From contig CACDOD010000010.1 of the NCBI GenBank assembly GCA_902554335.1, positions 1 through 40,803 on the forward strand: a DNA stretch of 40,803 bases, read 5' to 3'. Made by a program: the position numbers and the translations under genes. Below, in pieces: positions 23,561-33,175 of the stretch (position 1 is the stretch's first letter; every line of letters starts with the position of its first letter). The notes beneath the pieces were generated by a model. It was not told the DNA's origin and did not search any database. It worked only from the letters and a program-made list of their open reading frames with translations. Source of the stretch: an uncultured Pelagibacteraceae bacterium (GTDB taxonomy: Bacteria; Pseudomonadota; Alphaproteobacteria; Pelagibacterales; Pelagibacteraceae).

Positions 23561-24919
23561 ATGTTTGAAAACTTAACAAATAAATTTGAAGAAATATTTT
23601 CTTCTTTAAAGAGGGCACCTTCGTTGAATGAAGCCCAAGTAGATGAGGGTTTGAGAGGAATTAGACAAGCTTTGTTAGAAGCAGACGTTTCTTTGGATGT
23701 AGCTAAAGACTTCGTAGATAAAGTTAAACCAAAAGCCCTTGGAAAAGAAATAGTTAGATCAACATCTCCAGGACAGATGGTTGTAAAAATTGTTTATGAT
23801 GAATTAGTAAATTTTCTAGGAGAAAAAAATTCAGAAGTTAATCTGAATGCAGTTCCACCCGTTACAGTTATGATGGTTGGTCTCCAAGGATCTGGAAAAA
23901 CAACTTCGACAGCTAAGCTTGCTACATATTTAGAAAAAAATAAGAAAAAAAAGGTTATGATGGCCAGTTTAGATATATACAGACCGGCTGCTCAAGAACA
24001 ATTAAGACTTCTTGGAGAACAAAATAATATCAATACGCTCCCGGTAATTGAAGGACAATTGCCCACCGATATTTGCCAAAGAGCAATTAACGCAGCAAAA
24101 CTAAATGGCAGTGATGTAATTTTATTTGATACCGCAGGGAGAACACAAATAGATTTACAAATGATGAGTGAGATAAAGCAAATTGAGAGCATAATTAATC
24201 CTTCAGAAGTAATGTTAGTGGCAGACTCACTTACAGGACAAGTTGCTGCGAATGTAGCGAAAGAATTCAAAAATACAGTTAACTTGACAGGAATTATTTT
24301 AACTAGATCAGATGGTGATGGAAGAGGTGGTGCAGCTTTAAGCATGAAATACGTTGCAGAAGTCCCTATAAAATTTTTAGGGGTTGGAGAAAAAATTGAA
24401 AATCTGGAAGCTTTCCATCCAGATCGTATAGCAAATAGAATATTAGGGATGGGAGATATAGTATCTTTAGTAGAAAAAGCCACAGAAGATCTTGATCAAG
24501 AAAATGTTAGAAAAGCAGAGGAGAATTTAAGAAAAGGACAATTCACCCTTGAAGATTATTTATCGCAACTACGTCAAATGAAAAAAATGGGAGGGATTGA
24601 AGGCGTAATGTCTTTCTTGCCAGGTGTTTCAAAAATGAAATCTCAAATGGATCAAGCTGGCATTGATGAAAAAATAATTTCTAAAAATGAGGCAGTAATT
24701 TTATCTATGACTAAAAAAGAAAGAGCTAATCCCAAAATTATTGATGGCTCTAGAAAAAAAAGAATTGCTAATGGCTCAGGAACTGACATTGCCACTATCA
24801 ATAAACTGTTAAAACAATTCAAAATGATGTCTGAAATGATGAAGAAGATGTCAAAAGGGAATATGAAAGGAATGGCGGATAAAGGAATTCCACCTGAACT
24901 TTTTAATCAACTTAAATAA
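23561..24919 (+). CDS. ffh: Signal recognition particle protein Ffh
   Basis: 452 residues. Ffh binds signal sequences and 4.5S RNA and targets ribosomes to FtsY. The N-terminal N domain is followed by G1 GLQGSGKTTSTAKLA (107-121), DTAGR (about 190) and TRSDGDGRGGAALSM (about 248). The C-terminal M domain is Met-rich (QFKMMSEMMKKMSKGNMKGM). I prefer the ATG at 23561 (MFENLTNKFEEIF, the normal Ffh start) to a TTG four codons upstream. The preceding region carries three hairpins that may control expression. rpsP follows 14 bases later. Confidence 0.97.
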   Translation: MFENLTNKFEEIFSSLKRAPSLNEAQVDEGLRGIRQALLEADVSLDVAKDFVDKVKPKALGKEIVRSTSPGQMVVKIVYDELVNFLGEKNSEVNLNAVPPVTVMMVGLQGSGKTTSTAKLATYLEKNKKKKVMMASLDIYRPAAQEQLRLLGEQNNINTLPVIEGQLPTDICQRAINAAKLNGSDVILFDTAGRTQIDLQMMSEIKQIESIINPSEVMLVADSLTGQVAANVAKEFKNTVNLTGIILTRSDGDGRGGAALSMKYVAEVPIKFLGVGEKIENLEAFHPDRIANRILGMGDIVSLVEKATEDLDQENVRKAEENLRKGQFTLEDYLSQLRQMKKMGGIEGVMSFLPGVSKMKSQMDQAGIDEKIISKNEAVILSMTKKERANPKIIDGSRKKRIANGSGTDIATINKLLKQFKMMSEMMKKMSKGNMKGMADKGIPPELFNQLK

Positions 24920-24933
24920 AAGGAGAATAAAAT

Positions 24934-25338
24934 ATGTTAAAACTAAGGTTATCAAGAGGAGGAACAAAAAAAAGACCTGTATATAAAATCGTTGTTGCAG
25001 AAAGTAGATTTGCAAGAGACGGTAGATTTATAGAAAAATTAGGTTTTTTTAATCCTCTACTTCCAAAAGAAAAAAAAGAAAGAATAGGTTTGGAAAGTGA
25101 AAGAATAAAATATTGGTTAAGTCAAGGAGCACAACCAACAACTAGAGTTGCTAGAATTTTAGGTGAAAATAATTTTATTCCTATGCCAAAGTCTGGAAAT
25201 AATCCAAATAAGGCTATCCCTAAAAAAGAAAGAAATAAAGAAGCAGAAGCTCCAAAGGAAGAAGCTAAACCAGCAGCAGAAGCTCCAAAGGAAGAAGCTA
25301 AACCAGCAGCAGAAGCTCCAAAGGAAGAAGCTAAATAA
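24934..25338 (+). CDS. rpsP: 30S ribosomal protein S16 with repeat-bearing C-terminal tail
   Basis: 134 residues, against about 80-90 for most S16 proteins. The core (about 1-84) is standard, starting MLKLRLSRGGTKKRPVYKIV and containing SRFARDGRFIEKLGFFNP. From about 86 a Lys/Glu/Ala-rich tail begins, and residues about 105-134 are nearly three copies of an 11-residue unit (EAPKEEAKPAA), the last ending at EEAK. A Shine-Dalgarno AAAGGAGAA lies about 7 bases before ATG. In most bacteria rimM follows rpsP; here trmD follows directly after 12 bases. Confidence 0.96.
   Translation: MLKLRLSRGGTKKRPVYKIVVAESRFARDGRFIEKLGFFNPLLPKEKKERIGLESERIKYWLSQGAQPTTRVARILGENNFIPMPKSGNNPNKAIPKKERNKEAEAPKEEAKPAAEAPKEEAKPAAEAPKEEAK
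25246..25335 (+). repeat. 33-bp tandem repeat inside rpsP, 2.7 copies
   Basis: Two identical 33-base units (25246-25278 and 25279-25311), each beginning GAAGCTCCAAAGGAAGAAGC, are followed by 24 bases of a third (25312-25335) that abuts the stop codon. The unit length keeps the frame and encodes EAPKEEAKPAA. Exact identity suggests recent duplication, and copy number may vary between strains. Confidence 0.93.
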
Positions 25339-25350
25339 AAAGTAGTACAA

Positions 25351-26040
25351 ATGCTCAAAGTCAAAATATTTACACTTTATCCTGAATTTTTTCCTGGTCC
25401 TTTTGATAAAGGTATTTATGGAAATGCACTTGAAAAAAAAATTTGGGAATTGAAAATTGTAAATATAAGAGACTTTGCAAAAGATAAACACAAAACAGTC
25501 GATGACACGCCTTATGGAGGTGGCTCTGGAATGGTAATGAGAGCTGATGTAGTTGCGAGTTCCTTAGATAAAAATTTGGAGTCTAAAGAGAAAGTATATT
25601 ATTTAAGTCCAAGAGGAAGACTTTTAAACCAAGAGATTGCAAAAAAAATTTCAAAAGAGAAATCTTTAAATATTTTATGTGGTCATTTTGAAGGTGTTGA
25701 CCAAAGAGTCCTAGATAATCGCAATATTGAAGAGATTAGTATTGGTGATTATGTAATTTCTGGTGGAGAAACCGCTTCCTATATTGTTCTTGATAGTGTG
25801 CTAAGATTAATCCCTGGAGTATTAGGAAATGAAGCTTCAATAGTAGATGAAAGCTTTGAAAATGGACTTTTAGAATATCCTCAATATACCAAACCTCAAA
25901 TTTGGCAGGAAAATAAGGTTCCAGAGGTTTTATTATCAGGTGATCATGCTAAAATTAAACACTGGCGTTTATCTCAATCTGAGGCTATAACACGCGACCG
26001 AAGACCAGATTTGTGGCAAAAACATAACAAAAAAAATTAG
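25351..26040 (+). CDS. trmD: tRNA (guanine-N1)-methyltransferase TrmD
   Basis: 229 residues. TrmD makes m1G37 in tRNAs and prevents frameshifting. The SPOUT knot shows as [16 protein letters not shown] (about 90), [14 protein letters not shown] (about 110), [14 protein letters not shown] (about 130-143) and the C-terminal YTKPQIWQ. It starts 12 bases after rpsP and precedes rplS by 4 bases, in the ordinary ribosomal-protein operon order except that rimM is missing. Confidence 0.96.
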   Translation: MLKVKIFTLYPEFFPGPFDKGIYGNALEKKIWELKIVNIRDFAKDKHKTVDDTPYGGGSGMVMRADVVASSLDKNLESKEKVYYLSPRGRLLNQEIAKKISKEKSLNILCGHFEGVDQRVLDNRNIEEISIGDYVISGGETASYIVLDSVLRLIPGVLGNEASIVDESFENGLLEYPQYTKPQIWQENKVPEVLLSGDHAKIKHWRLSQSEAITRDRRPDLWQKHNKKN

Positions 26041-26044
26041 TAAA

Positions 26045-26626
26045 ATGAAAAATATAGAAGAAATAAATAATTCAAAAGTAAAACAAATTATTGCACAAAA
26101 GAAACATCCAGAATTCTTTCCTGGAGATATTATTAAAGTTGGAGTTAAAATAACAGAAGGTAAAAGAGATAGAATTCAATACTTTGAGGGTGTTTGTATT
26201 GCAAAAAAAAATAGAGATATAAACTCTTCTTTTACAGTTAGAAAAATTTCTTTCGGTGAAGGCGTTGAAAGAACATTTGCACTTTATAGTACAGCTGTTG
26301 ATACAATTAAAGTTATTAGATCAGGAAAAGTAAGAAGAGCTAAACTATATTATTTAAGAGAGAGAACAGGTAAATCTGCAAGGATTTCAGAAAAAATAAA
26401 AAAGAAAATTGGAATTGATTTAGAAACAAAAATTCAAGAGGTTAAAGAAGAGAATTTAGCTGCTCCAATTGTGGAAGAGATTAAAAAAGAAAAAACAAAA
26501 TCTTTAGAGGCTCCAAAAGTAGATGCAAAACTAAAAACTGATTCTTCAAAAGTAGAGGTAAAGAAAGAAGAAGCTAAGCCTCAAAATAAAACTGAGCTTA
26601 AGAAAGAAGAAGAGTCTAAAAAATAA
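26045..26626 (+). CDS. rplS: 50S ribosomal protein L19 with Lys/Glu-rich C-terminal tail
   Basis: 193 residues, against about 115-130 for typical L19. The core (about 1-120) includes [33 protein letters not shown] and the terminal [18 protein letters not shown]. From about 130 the chain is a low-complexity Lys/Glu/Ala tail (about 60 residues) with units [10 protein letters not shown] and [11 protein letters not shown], resembling the EAPKEEAKP units of S16 two genes upstream. L19 sits at the 30S-50S interface. It ends 22 bases before leuC. Confidence 0.96.
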   Translation: MKNIEEINNSKVKQIIAQKKHPEFFPGDIIKVGVKITEGKRDRIQYFEGVCIAKKNRDINSSFTVRKISFGEGVERTFALYSTAVDTIKVIRSGKVRRAKLYYLRERTGKSARISEKIKKKIGIDLETKIQEVKEENLAAPIVEEIKKEKTKSLEAPKVDAKLKTDSSKVEVKKEEAKPQNKTELKKEEESKK

Positions 26627-26648
26627 GAAAAGATATAATTTTTTCTAA

Positions 26649-28052
26649 ATGTCTAAAACACTTTACGATAAAATTTGGAATGAACATCTAGTTCACCAAC
26701 AAGAAGATGGAACCTCATTATTATTTGTTGATAGACATTTAATACATGAAGTTACAAGTCCCCAAGCATTTGAAGGATTAAGAAATTCTAAAAGAAAAGT
26801 AAGACAACCAGGTCTTACCTTAGCTGTTGCAGATCACAATGTTCCAACAACAGATAGATCAAAAGGAATTTCTGATGAGGAGTCAAAAATTCAAGTCGAT
26901 ACACTAGACGCTAATTGTAAAGAATTTGGTATTCAAATTTTTGGAATGAATGACAAAAGACAAGGTATTGTGCATATAATTGGTCCTGAACAAGGTTTTA
27001 CTCAGCCGGGTACAATAATTGTATGTGGAGATAGTCATACAGCAACGCATGGAGCGTTTGGAGCATTAGCCTTTGGAATTGGAACTTCCGAGGTTGAACA
27101 TGTTCTAGCAACACAAACTTTAGTTCAAAAGAAATCTAAAAATTTTAGAATAAATGTTAATGGCAGCCTACCAATTGGAGTTACTTCTAAAGACGTAATT
27201 TTACAAATTATCGGAAAAATAGGTACTGCTGGAGGGACTGGTTATGTCATTGAATATGCAGGGAATCTAATTTCGTCTTTAAGTGTAGAAAATAGAATGA
27301 CTATCTGTAATATGACTATTGAAGGCGGAGCTAGAGCTGGACTAATTGAACCAGATCAAAAAGTTTTTGATTACTTAAAATCTAAACCAATGTCTCCTTC
27401 AGGGGAAAATTGGAACAAAGCAATTGAATATTGGAATACCCTTAAGTCGGACGAAGGTGCCAAATTTGATAAAGAGGTTAATCTCGATGGAAAAGATATT
27501 AAGCCAATGGTAACCTGGGGTACCTCACCTCAAGATGTGCTAACTATAGATGAAAATATTCCAAATCCAGAAACCGAAACAGATTTAGATAAAAAAAACT
27601 CTATTGAAAGATCTTTGAAATACATGGGTTTAAAACCTGATACAAAAGTTAAAGATATTAAAATAGACAAGGTTTTCATAGGTAGTTGCACAAATGGAAG
27701 AATTGAAGATTTAAGAGAAGCGGCTAAAATTTTAAAAGATAAAAAAATTGCTGGTCATGTAAATGCAATGGTTGTACCTGGTTCAGGACTGGTTAAACAA
27801 CAAGCAGAACAAGAAGGACTTGATAAAATATTTATAAATTCAGGTTTTGAATGGAGAGAGCCTGGATGCTCAATGTGTTTAGCAATGAATGCTGATAAAC
27901 TTCAGCCTGGAGAAAGATGTGCATCAACATCAAATAGAAATTTTGAGGGAAGGCAAGGCAGAGGTGGAAGAACTCACCTAGTAAGTCCCGGTATGGCTGC
28001 AGCCGCAGCAATTTCTGGAAATTTAGATGATGTTAGAAAGTATCAAAACTAA
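26649..28052 (+). CDS. leuC: 3-isopropylmalate dehydratase large subunit
   Basis: 467 residues. With LeuD it isomerises 2- to 3-isopropylmalate in leucine synthesis. The three [4Fe-4S] cluster cysteines are Cys about 347 ([12 protein letters not shown]) and about 407 and 410 ([10 protein letters not shown]). Family motifs include [10 protein letters not shown] near 58 and [13 protein letters not shown] near 127. The gene abuts leuD by one base (TAATG), and leuB follows, so leuCDB is one unit. leuA is not in this window. Confidence 0.97.
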   Translation: MSKTLYDKIWNEHLVHQQEDGTSLLFVDRHLIHEVTSPQAFEGLRNSKRKVRQPGLTLAVADHNVPTTDRSKGISDEESKIQVDTLDANCKEFGIQIFGMNDKRQGIVHIIGPEQGFTQPGTIIVCGDSHTATHGAFGALAFGIGTSEVEHVLATQTLVQKKSKNFRINVNGSLPIGVTSKDVILQIIGKIGTAGGTGYVIEYAGNLISSLSVENRMTICNMTIEGGARAGLIEPDQKVFDYLKSKPMSPSGENWNKAIEYWNTLKSDEGAKFDKEVNLDGKDIKPMVTWGTSPQDVLTIDENIPNPETETDLDKKNSIERSLKYMGLKPDTKVKDIKIDKVFIGSCTNGRIEDLREAAKILKDKKIAGHVNAMVVPGSGLVKQQAEQEGLDKIFINSGFEWREPGCSMCLAMNADKLQPGERCASTSNRNFEGRQGRGGRTHLVSPGMAAAAAISGNLDDVRKYQN

Positions 28053-28657
28053 TGCAAAAATTTGATAAATTAAAAAGCATCCCAGCATATTTACCAATTG
28101 TAAATATTGATACAGATATGTTAATTCCAAAGCAATTTCTAAAAACAATTAAAAGAACTGGTCTTGGTAAAAATTTGTTCTTTGAAATGCGATATGACGA
28201 TCATGGAAATATCATTAAAGATTTTATTTTAAATAAAGAACCCTTTAATAAATCAAAAATCTTGATTGCCGGTAAAAATTTTGGATGTGGTTCTTCGAGA
28301 GAACATGCCCCTTGGGCATTGCTAGATTTCGGAATTACATGTGTAATTAGCTCGAGTTACGCTGATATTTTTTATAATAATTGTTTTAAAAATGGAATAT
28401 TGCCAATCGTATTAGATGAGGAAAAAATTAAACAAATTTCAGAGTACTCCAACAGAAAGGAAGAAATTGAAATAGATTTAAATAATCAAAAAATTGTATT
28501 TGGAAATAATGAAATTAGCTTCGAAATAGATTCATTCAAAAAAAAATGTCTTTTAGAAGGTTTAGACGACATAGCATTATCCTTAGAAAAAACTGATAAA
28601 ATAATATCTTTCGAAAAAAATTTAAGAAATTCGAAGCCTTGGATCTTTAATGATTAA
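28052..28657 (+). CDS. leuD: 3-isopropylmalate dehydratase small subunit
   Basis: 201 residues, usual size. The swivel-domain motifs are [16 protein letters not shown] (about 18-33) and [15 protein letters not shown] (about 75-89). It forms the heterodimer with LeuC. The last 8 bases overlap the leuB start. Confidence 0.97.
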   Translation: MQKFDKLKSIPAYLPIVNIDTDMLIPKQFLKTIKRTGLGKNLFFEMRYDDHGNIIKDFILNKEPFNKSKILIAGKNFGCGSSREHAPWALLDFGITCVISSSYADIFYNNCFKNGILPIVLDEEKIKQISEYSNRKEEIEIDLNNQKIVFGNNEISFEIDSFKKKCLLEGLDDIALSLEKTDKIISFEKNLRNSKPWIFND

Positions 28658-29756
28658 AATTAAAAAAAGAAAATTTCTGCTTTTGCCAGGAGACGGGATT
28701 GGGCCTGAAGTAGTTGCTGAAGTAAAAAAAATTATAGTTTGGTTTAATAAAAATAAATCTTTAGATTTTGAAATTGATGAAGATCTAGCAGGTGGTGTTT
28801 CATATGATAAACATGGTACTCCAATTACCGATGAAGTATTTTATAAAGCATTAGAATCAGAGGCTGTAATATTGGGTGCTGTAGGTGGTCCTAAATGGGA
28901 TAATGTGGAATTTTCAAAAAAACCAGAGAGAGCATTACTAAAACTAAGAAAAGAGCTAAAACTTTTTGCAAATTTAAGACCTGCTATTTGCTTTGAACAA
29001 TTGGTCGAAGCATCAACCTTAAAACCTGAAATAGTTTCAGGATTAGATATCATGATAGTAAGAGAACTTACAGGAGGTATTTATTTTGGAGAGCCAAGAG
29101 GAATAAAACCAATTGATAATGGAGAAAGGAAAGGAATTAACACTCATACATATACATCGAGTGAAATACAAAGAGTTGCAAGAGTAGCCTTTGATTTAGC
29201 AAAAAAAAGACAAAATAAAGTAACTTCTTGTGAAAAATCAAATGTAATGGAAGCAGGTTTGCTCTGGAGAGAAGAGGTTCAAGATTTACATGATAAAGAA
29301 TATACAGATATAAAACTTGATCACATGTTAGCTGACAATTGTGCGATGCAACTTTTAAGAAATCCGAAACAATTTGATGTTATAGTAACTGATAATTTAT
29401 TTGGCGATATGCTGTCGGATCAAGCATCAATGTTAACAGGTTCACTAGGGCTTTTACCATCAGCTTCGTTAGGAGCTAAAAATAAACAGGGGGAGATGAG
29501 AGCTATGTATGAACCAATTCATGGGTCAGCACCTGATATAGCAGGAAAAGGTGTTGCAAATCCTATTGCGACTATTTTAAGTTTTGCAATGGCGTTGAGA
29601 TATTCTCTTGATCTAGACAAAGAGGCAAATTCTCTTGAGAAAGCGGTCCAGAATGTATTGAATGATGGTTTAAGAACAAAAGATATTATTTCTAAAGGAA
29701 AAAAAGAAGTATCCACATCTCAAATGGGTGATGCGATAATTTCAAAATTGCAATAA
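28650..29756 (+). CDS. leuB: 3-isopropylmalate dehydrogenase
   Basis: 368 residues. LeuB oxidatively decarboxylates 3-isopropylmalate to the leucine precursor 2-oxoisocaproate with NAD. Visible are the [11 protein letters not shown] start, the substrate-binding [14 protein letters not shown] (about 132-145), the metal-site Asp residues in [15 protein letters not shown] (about 248) and the NAD loop [15 protein letters not shown] (about 290). It overlaps leuD by 8 bases and is followed after 26 bases by the DMSP gene set. Confidence 0.97.
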   Translation: MIKIKKRKFLLLPGDGIGPEVVAEVKKIIVWFNKNKSLDFEIDEDLAGGVSYDKHGTPITDEVFYKALESEAVILGAVGGPKWDNVEFSKKPERALLKLRKELKLFANLRPAICFEQLVEASTLKPEIVSGLDIMIVRELTGGIYFGEPRGIKPIDNGERKGINTHTYTSSEIQRVARVAFDLAKKRQNKVTSCEKSNVMEAGLLWREEVQDLHDKEYTDIKLDHMLADNCAMQLLRNPKQFDVIVTDNLFGDMLSDQASMLTGSLGLLPSASLGAKNKQGEMRAMYEPIHGSAPDIAGKGVANPIATILSFAMALRYSLDLDKEANSLEKAVQNVLNDGLRTKDIISKGKKEVSTSQMGDAIISKLQ

Positions 29757-29782
29757 TTATTCATTTATTTTAAGGTTCTCAA

Positions 29783-31546
29783 ATGCCAAATTACACCGCA
29801 CCAGTAGAAGATATGATGTTTCTTTTCGATAAATTAAGAAATAATAAAAATTACAATGAGATTGAAAAATATAAAGAAGTTAATTCAGAACTTGTAAAAA
29901 ATATATTAGATGAAGCAGCTAAAATAAATCAGAATATAATTTTACCACTTGCTAAAATAGGAGATGAAAACCCAACTGTTTTAGAAAATGGTATTGTTAG
30001 AACACCTCCAGGATATAAAGAGGCATATTCAAAATTTATTGAAGATGGATGGACATCTTTATCATGTGATCCTAAGTATGGCGGTCAAGGAATGCCAAAA
30101 ACAGTAAGTGCATTTTTTGATGAAATGTTATCATCTGCAAGCTTATCATTTAAACTATATAGTGAACTTAGTATTGGAGCATATAATTGTATTAATCACC
30201 ACGCTACAGAGGAAATAAAAAATAAATATTTACCAAAGATGGTAGAAGGTAAATGGAGTGGAACTATGTGTTTGACTGAACCGGTATGTGGAACTGATTT
30301 AGGTTTGCTAAAAACAAGAGCAGAAGAACAAAGTGATGGTACATACAAAATAAATGGTCAAAAAATATTTATTACATCTGGTGATCATGATTTGACAGAA
30401 AATATTATTCATCTTGTTATTGCTAGAGCAACTGACTCTCCTAAAGGAACGAAAGGTATTAGTTTATTCTTAGTGCCAAAGTTTAAAGTAAACGATGATG
30501 GTTCTTTGGGGCAAAGAAATGGTATTTCAACGGGGTCTATTGAAAGCAAAATGGGTATAAAAGGTTCAGCGACTTGTGTTTTAAATTTTGATGATGCTGT
30601 TGGATATATGATTGGTCCCAAAAATAAGGGTTTAAACTCAATGTTTACTATGATGAACTTAGAAAGAATTGTTGTTGGAATTCAGGGATTAGGAATTTCA
30701 GAAATAGCTTACCAAAATTCTTTAAGTTATGCCAAAGAGAGAAAACAAGGCAAATCAAATAATAGCAAATCAATAAATGGTGCAGATACAATAATTGAAC
30801 ACGCTGATATTAGAAAATCACTTCTAAATATGAAATCAATTATTGAAGGCGAGAGAGCACTATGTTTTTGGTTGTCTCAACAAACTGAGGTAAGCCTGTA
30901 TCACAAAGATGAGTCTATAAGAAAAGAGGCATCTGACTACGTTTCTTTGATGACTCCAGTTGTTAAGACAATGTTTACTGATTTAGGAATGGAAATCACA
31001 AGTGATGCAATGCAAATTTTTGGAGGATATGGATATACTAAAGACCAAGGTATTGAGCAACTTTACAGAGATAATAGAATTACACCAATTTATGAAGGAA
31101 CAAATTCTGTTCAAGCACTTGATTTAGTTTTTAGAAAATTAGTTAATAAAAATGGTGATGTAATTGATAAATATTTAAATATGATTAAAAATGATTTTAA
31201 TAAATCTGATGAAAAAATTAAACCATTTATAGAAGATTTTAATAATAGTTTAGAAATGCTAAGTAACTTTACGTCTTGGATTAAAGATAAACTTAATAAT
31301 TCAAAAGATGAAGCTAGTGCTGCTTGTAATGATTACTTAAAAGCACTAGGTTTTGTTTCAATTGCTCATTCTTGGATAAAGGTGTTAGAAATTTGTTATA
31401 GTGATTATGAAAATAATAAATCTTTTTATGAAGACAAGGTCCAAACTGCTAAATTTTATTTCAAAAGAGTATTACCTAGGGTAGAAAATCACTTTAAAAC
31501 GGCCATAACTGGAAGTGATTATATCATGAACTTTAAATTTAATTAG
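29783..31546 (+). CDS. dmdC: Methylmercaptopropionyl-CoA dehydrogenase, acyl-CoA dehydrogenase family
   Basis: 587 residues, the length class of DmdC-like acyl-CoA dehydrogenases with an extra C-terminal domain. FAD/substrate motifs are MCLTEPVCGTDLGLLKTRA (about 162-180), INGQKIFITSG, the family signature QIFGGYGYTKDQGIEQLYRD (about 412-431) and ITPIYEGTNSVQALDLV, which holds the likely catalytic Glu (about 439). It should oxidise 3-methylmercaptopropionyl-CoA to methylthioacryloyl-CoA. Identification as DmdC rather than a generic acyl-CoA dehydrogenase rests mainly on its direct abutment to dmdB and dmdA. The stop TAG is followed immediately by the dmdB ATG. Confidence 0.88.
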   Translation: MPNYTAPVEDMMFLFDKLRNNKNYNEIEKYKEVNSELVKNILDEAAKINQNIILPLAKIGDENPTVLENGIVRTPPGYKEAYSKFIEDGWTSLSCDPKYGGQGMPKTVSAFFDEMLSSASLSFKLYSELSIGAYNCINHHATEEIKNKYLPKMVEGKWSGTMCLTEPVCGTDLGLLKTRAEEQSDGTYKINGQKIFITSGDHDLTENIIHLVIARATDSPKGTKGISLFLVPKFKVNDDGSLGQRNGISTGSIESKMGIKGSATCVLNFDDAVGYMIGPKNKGLNSMFTMMNLERIVVGIQGLGISEIAYQNSLSYAKERKQGKSNNSKSINGADTIIEHADIRKSLLNMKSIIEGERALCFWLSQQTEVSLYHKDESIRKEASDYVSLMTPVVKTMFTDLGMEITSDAMQIFGGYGYTKDQGIEQLYRDNRITPIYEGTNSVQALDLVFRKLVNKNGDVIDKYLNMIKNDFNKSDEKIKPFIEDFNNSLEMLSNFTSWIKDKLNNSKDEASAACNDYLKALGFVSIAHSWIKVLEICYSDYENNKSFYEDKVQTAKFYFKRVLPRVENHFKTAITGSDYIMNFKFN

Positions 31547-33175
31547 ATGAATAATTACGAAAAAAATTTGGAAAAAAATAACGCAAATTTTGTTCCTTTA
31601 ACTCCATTAAGTTTTTTAGAGAGAGCAAAAGATATTTATCCAAATTACGAAGCTCTTGTTTACGAAACAAGAAGCTATAGTTGGACTGAGGTATATAAAA
31701 GATGTATTAAATTTGCAAGCGCTCTGGAAAAAATTGGAATTAGAAAAGGTGATACAGTCTCAGTTATGGCGTTTAATACACCTGAAATTTTTGAGGCACA
31801 TTATTCTGTCCCAATGACTGGAGCAGTTTTAAACACAATTAATGTAAGACTAGATGCTAAAACAGTTTCTTATATTCTTAACCATAGTGAGGCAAAAGTA
31901 TTTATTGTTGATAGACAGCTTCATTCTATTATTCAAAAGGCACTAACAACAGTTGATAAAAAACCTATCATTATTGATATTCAAGATGACTTTGCAGATC
32001 AAAAATTATTAAAAAAAATAGGTGAGCACGAATATGAAAGTTTTTTAAATACTGGAGATGAAAGTTATTTTTGGAAAAGACCAAAAGATGAATGGGATGC
32101 AATCTCATTGAATTACACATCAGGTACTACAGGAAATCCCAAGGGAGTAGTTTACCATCACAGGGGATCATATCTTATGTCTACTGGAAGTGCTGTTGCA
32201 TGGAATATGCCAAACAGATTAAATTTCTTAACTGTCGTACCAATGTTTCATTGTAATGGTTGGGGTTATCCATGGACCATACCAATGTTGAATGGAAAAA
32301 CTATTTGTTTAAGATCTATAGATATTAAAAAAATTTTTGAATTAATCGAAAAACATAAAATTACTCATTTTGGTGGAGCTCCGATAGTATTAAATATGAT
32401 TACAGGGGCTTCTCAAGCTGATCAAAAAAAATTAAATCACAAAGTTCATGTTTTAACAGCCGGAGCACCTCCACCAAGCATAATATTCAAAAAAATGAAA
32501 GAATTAGGTTTTGAAGTTATGCATGTATATGGATTAACAGAAACATATGGCCATATAACTCAATGTGCATGGAATGATGAATGGAATTCATTCGATGAGG
32601 ATAAACAAAACGAAATTAAAGCAAGACAAGGTGTAAGATACCCAAATACTGAAGATGCTATGGTAATAAATCCAGAGACTATGAAGCCCGTTCCTAGTGA
32701 TGGAAAAACAATGGGCGAAATAATGATTCGAGGAAATATTGTAATGAAAGGTTATTTTAAAGATAAAGAGGCAACTGAAAAAGCAATGGCAAATGGTTGG
32801 TTTCATTCTGGAGATTTAGCGGTAATGCATCCTGATGGATATATAAAAATACAAGATAGATCAAAAGATATAATAATTTCTGGTGGAGAAAATATTTCTT
32901 CTATTGAAATTGAAAATACTATAGCCAAACACCCTGCAGTTTCGATAGCTGCTGTAGTTGCAAAGTCTGATGAAAAATGGGGAGAAGTACCATGTGCTTT
33001 TATCGAAAAAATAAAAGATAAAGATGTTTCAGAAAAAGAATTAATTGATTTTTGTAAAGAGACTTTAGCAGGGTTTAAAGTACCCAAAAAAATTGAATTT
33101 ATAGAACTACCAAAAACATCAACAGGTAAAATTCAAAAATTCGAATTAAGAAAAATTGCTAAGGAATTAAATTAA
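31547..33175 (+). CDS. dmdB: Methylmercaptopropionate-CoA ligase (acyl-CoA synthetase)
   Basis: 542 residues, an AMP-forming acyl-CoA synthetase. The ATP loop is YTSGTTGNPKGVVYHHRG (about 189), followed by the adenine-binding YGLTETYGH (about 327), the hinge GWFHSGDLAVMHPDGY (about 418) and RSKDIIISGGENIS. The C-terminal catalytic Lys is in KTSTGKIQKFELR (about 527). Its predicted reaction is ATP-dependent activation of 3-methylmercaptopropionate, the product of the DmdA reaction. It directly abuts both neighbours with zero intergenic bases. Without that context it would be annotated only as a medium- or short-chain acyl-CoA synthetase. Confidence 0.88.
   Translation: MNNYEKNLEKNNANFVPLTPLSFLERAKDIYPNYEALVYETRSYSWTEVYKRCIKFASALEKIGIRKGDTVSVMAFNTPEIFEAHYSVPMTGAVLNTINVRLDAKTVSYILNHSEAKVFIVDRQLHSIIQKALTTVDKKPIIIDIQDDFADQKLLKKIGEHEYESFLNTGDESYFWKRPKDEWDAISLNYTSGTTGNPKGVVYHHRGSYLMSTGSAVAWNMPNRLNFLTVVPMFHCNGWGYPWTIPMLNGKTICLRSIDIKKIFELIEKHKITHFGGAPIVLNMITGASQADQKKLNHKVHVLTAGAPPPSIIFKKMKELGFEVMHVYGLTETYGHITQCAWNDEWNSFDEDKQNEIKARQGVRYPNTEDAMVINPETMKPVPSDGKTMGEIMIRGNIVMKGYFKDKEATEKAMANGWFHSGDLAVMHPDGYIKIQDRSKDIIISGGENISSIEIENTIAKHPAVSIAAVVAKSDEKWGEVPCAFIEKIKDKDVSEKELIDFCKETLAGFKVPKKIEFIELPKTSTGKIQKFELRKIAKELN

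Noticed and set aside
25246-25335. CRISPR array
   Set aside because: The 33-bp units are head-to-tail without spacers and lie in frame within a coding region.
25159-25491. Long minus-strand and second-frame open frames over the rpsP tail
   Set aside because: They are created by the 33-bp repeats and low-complexity sequence; the plus frame is a true S16 protein with a good ribosome site.
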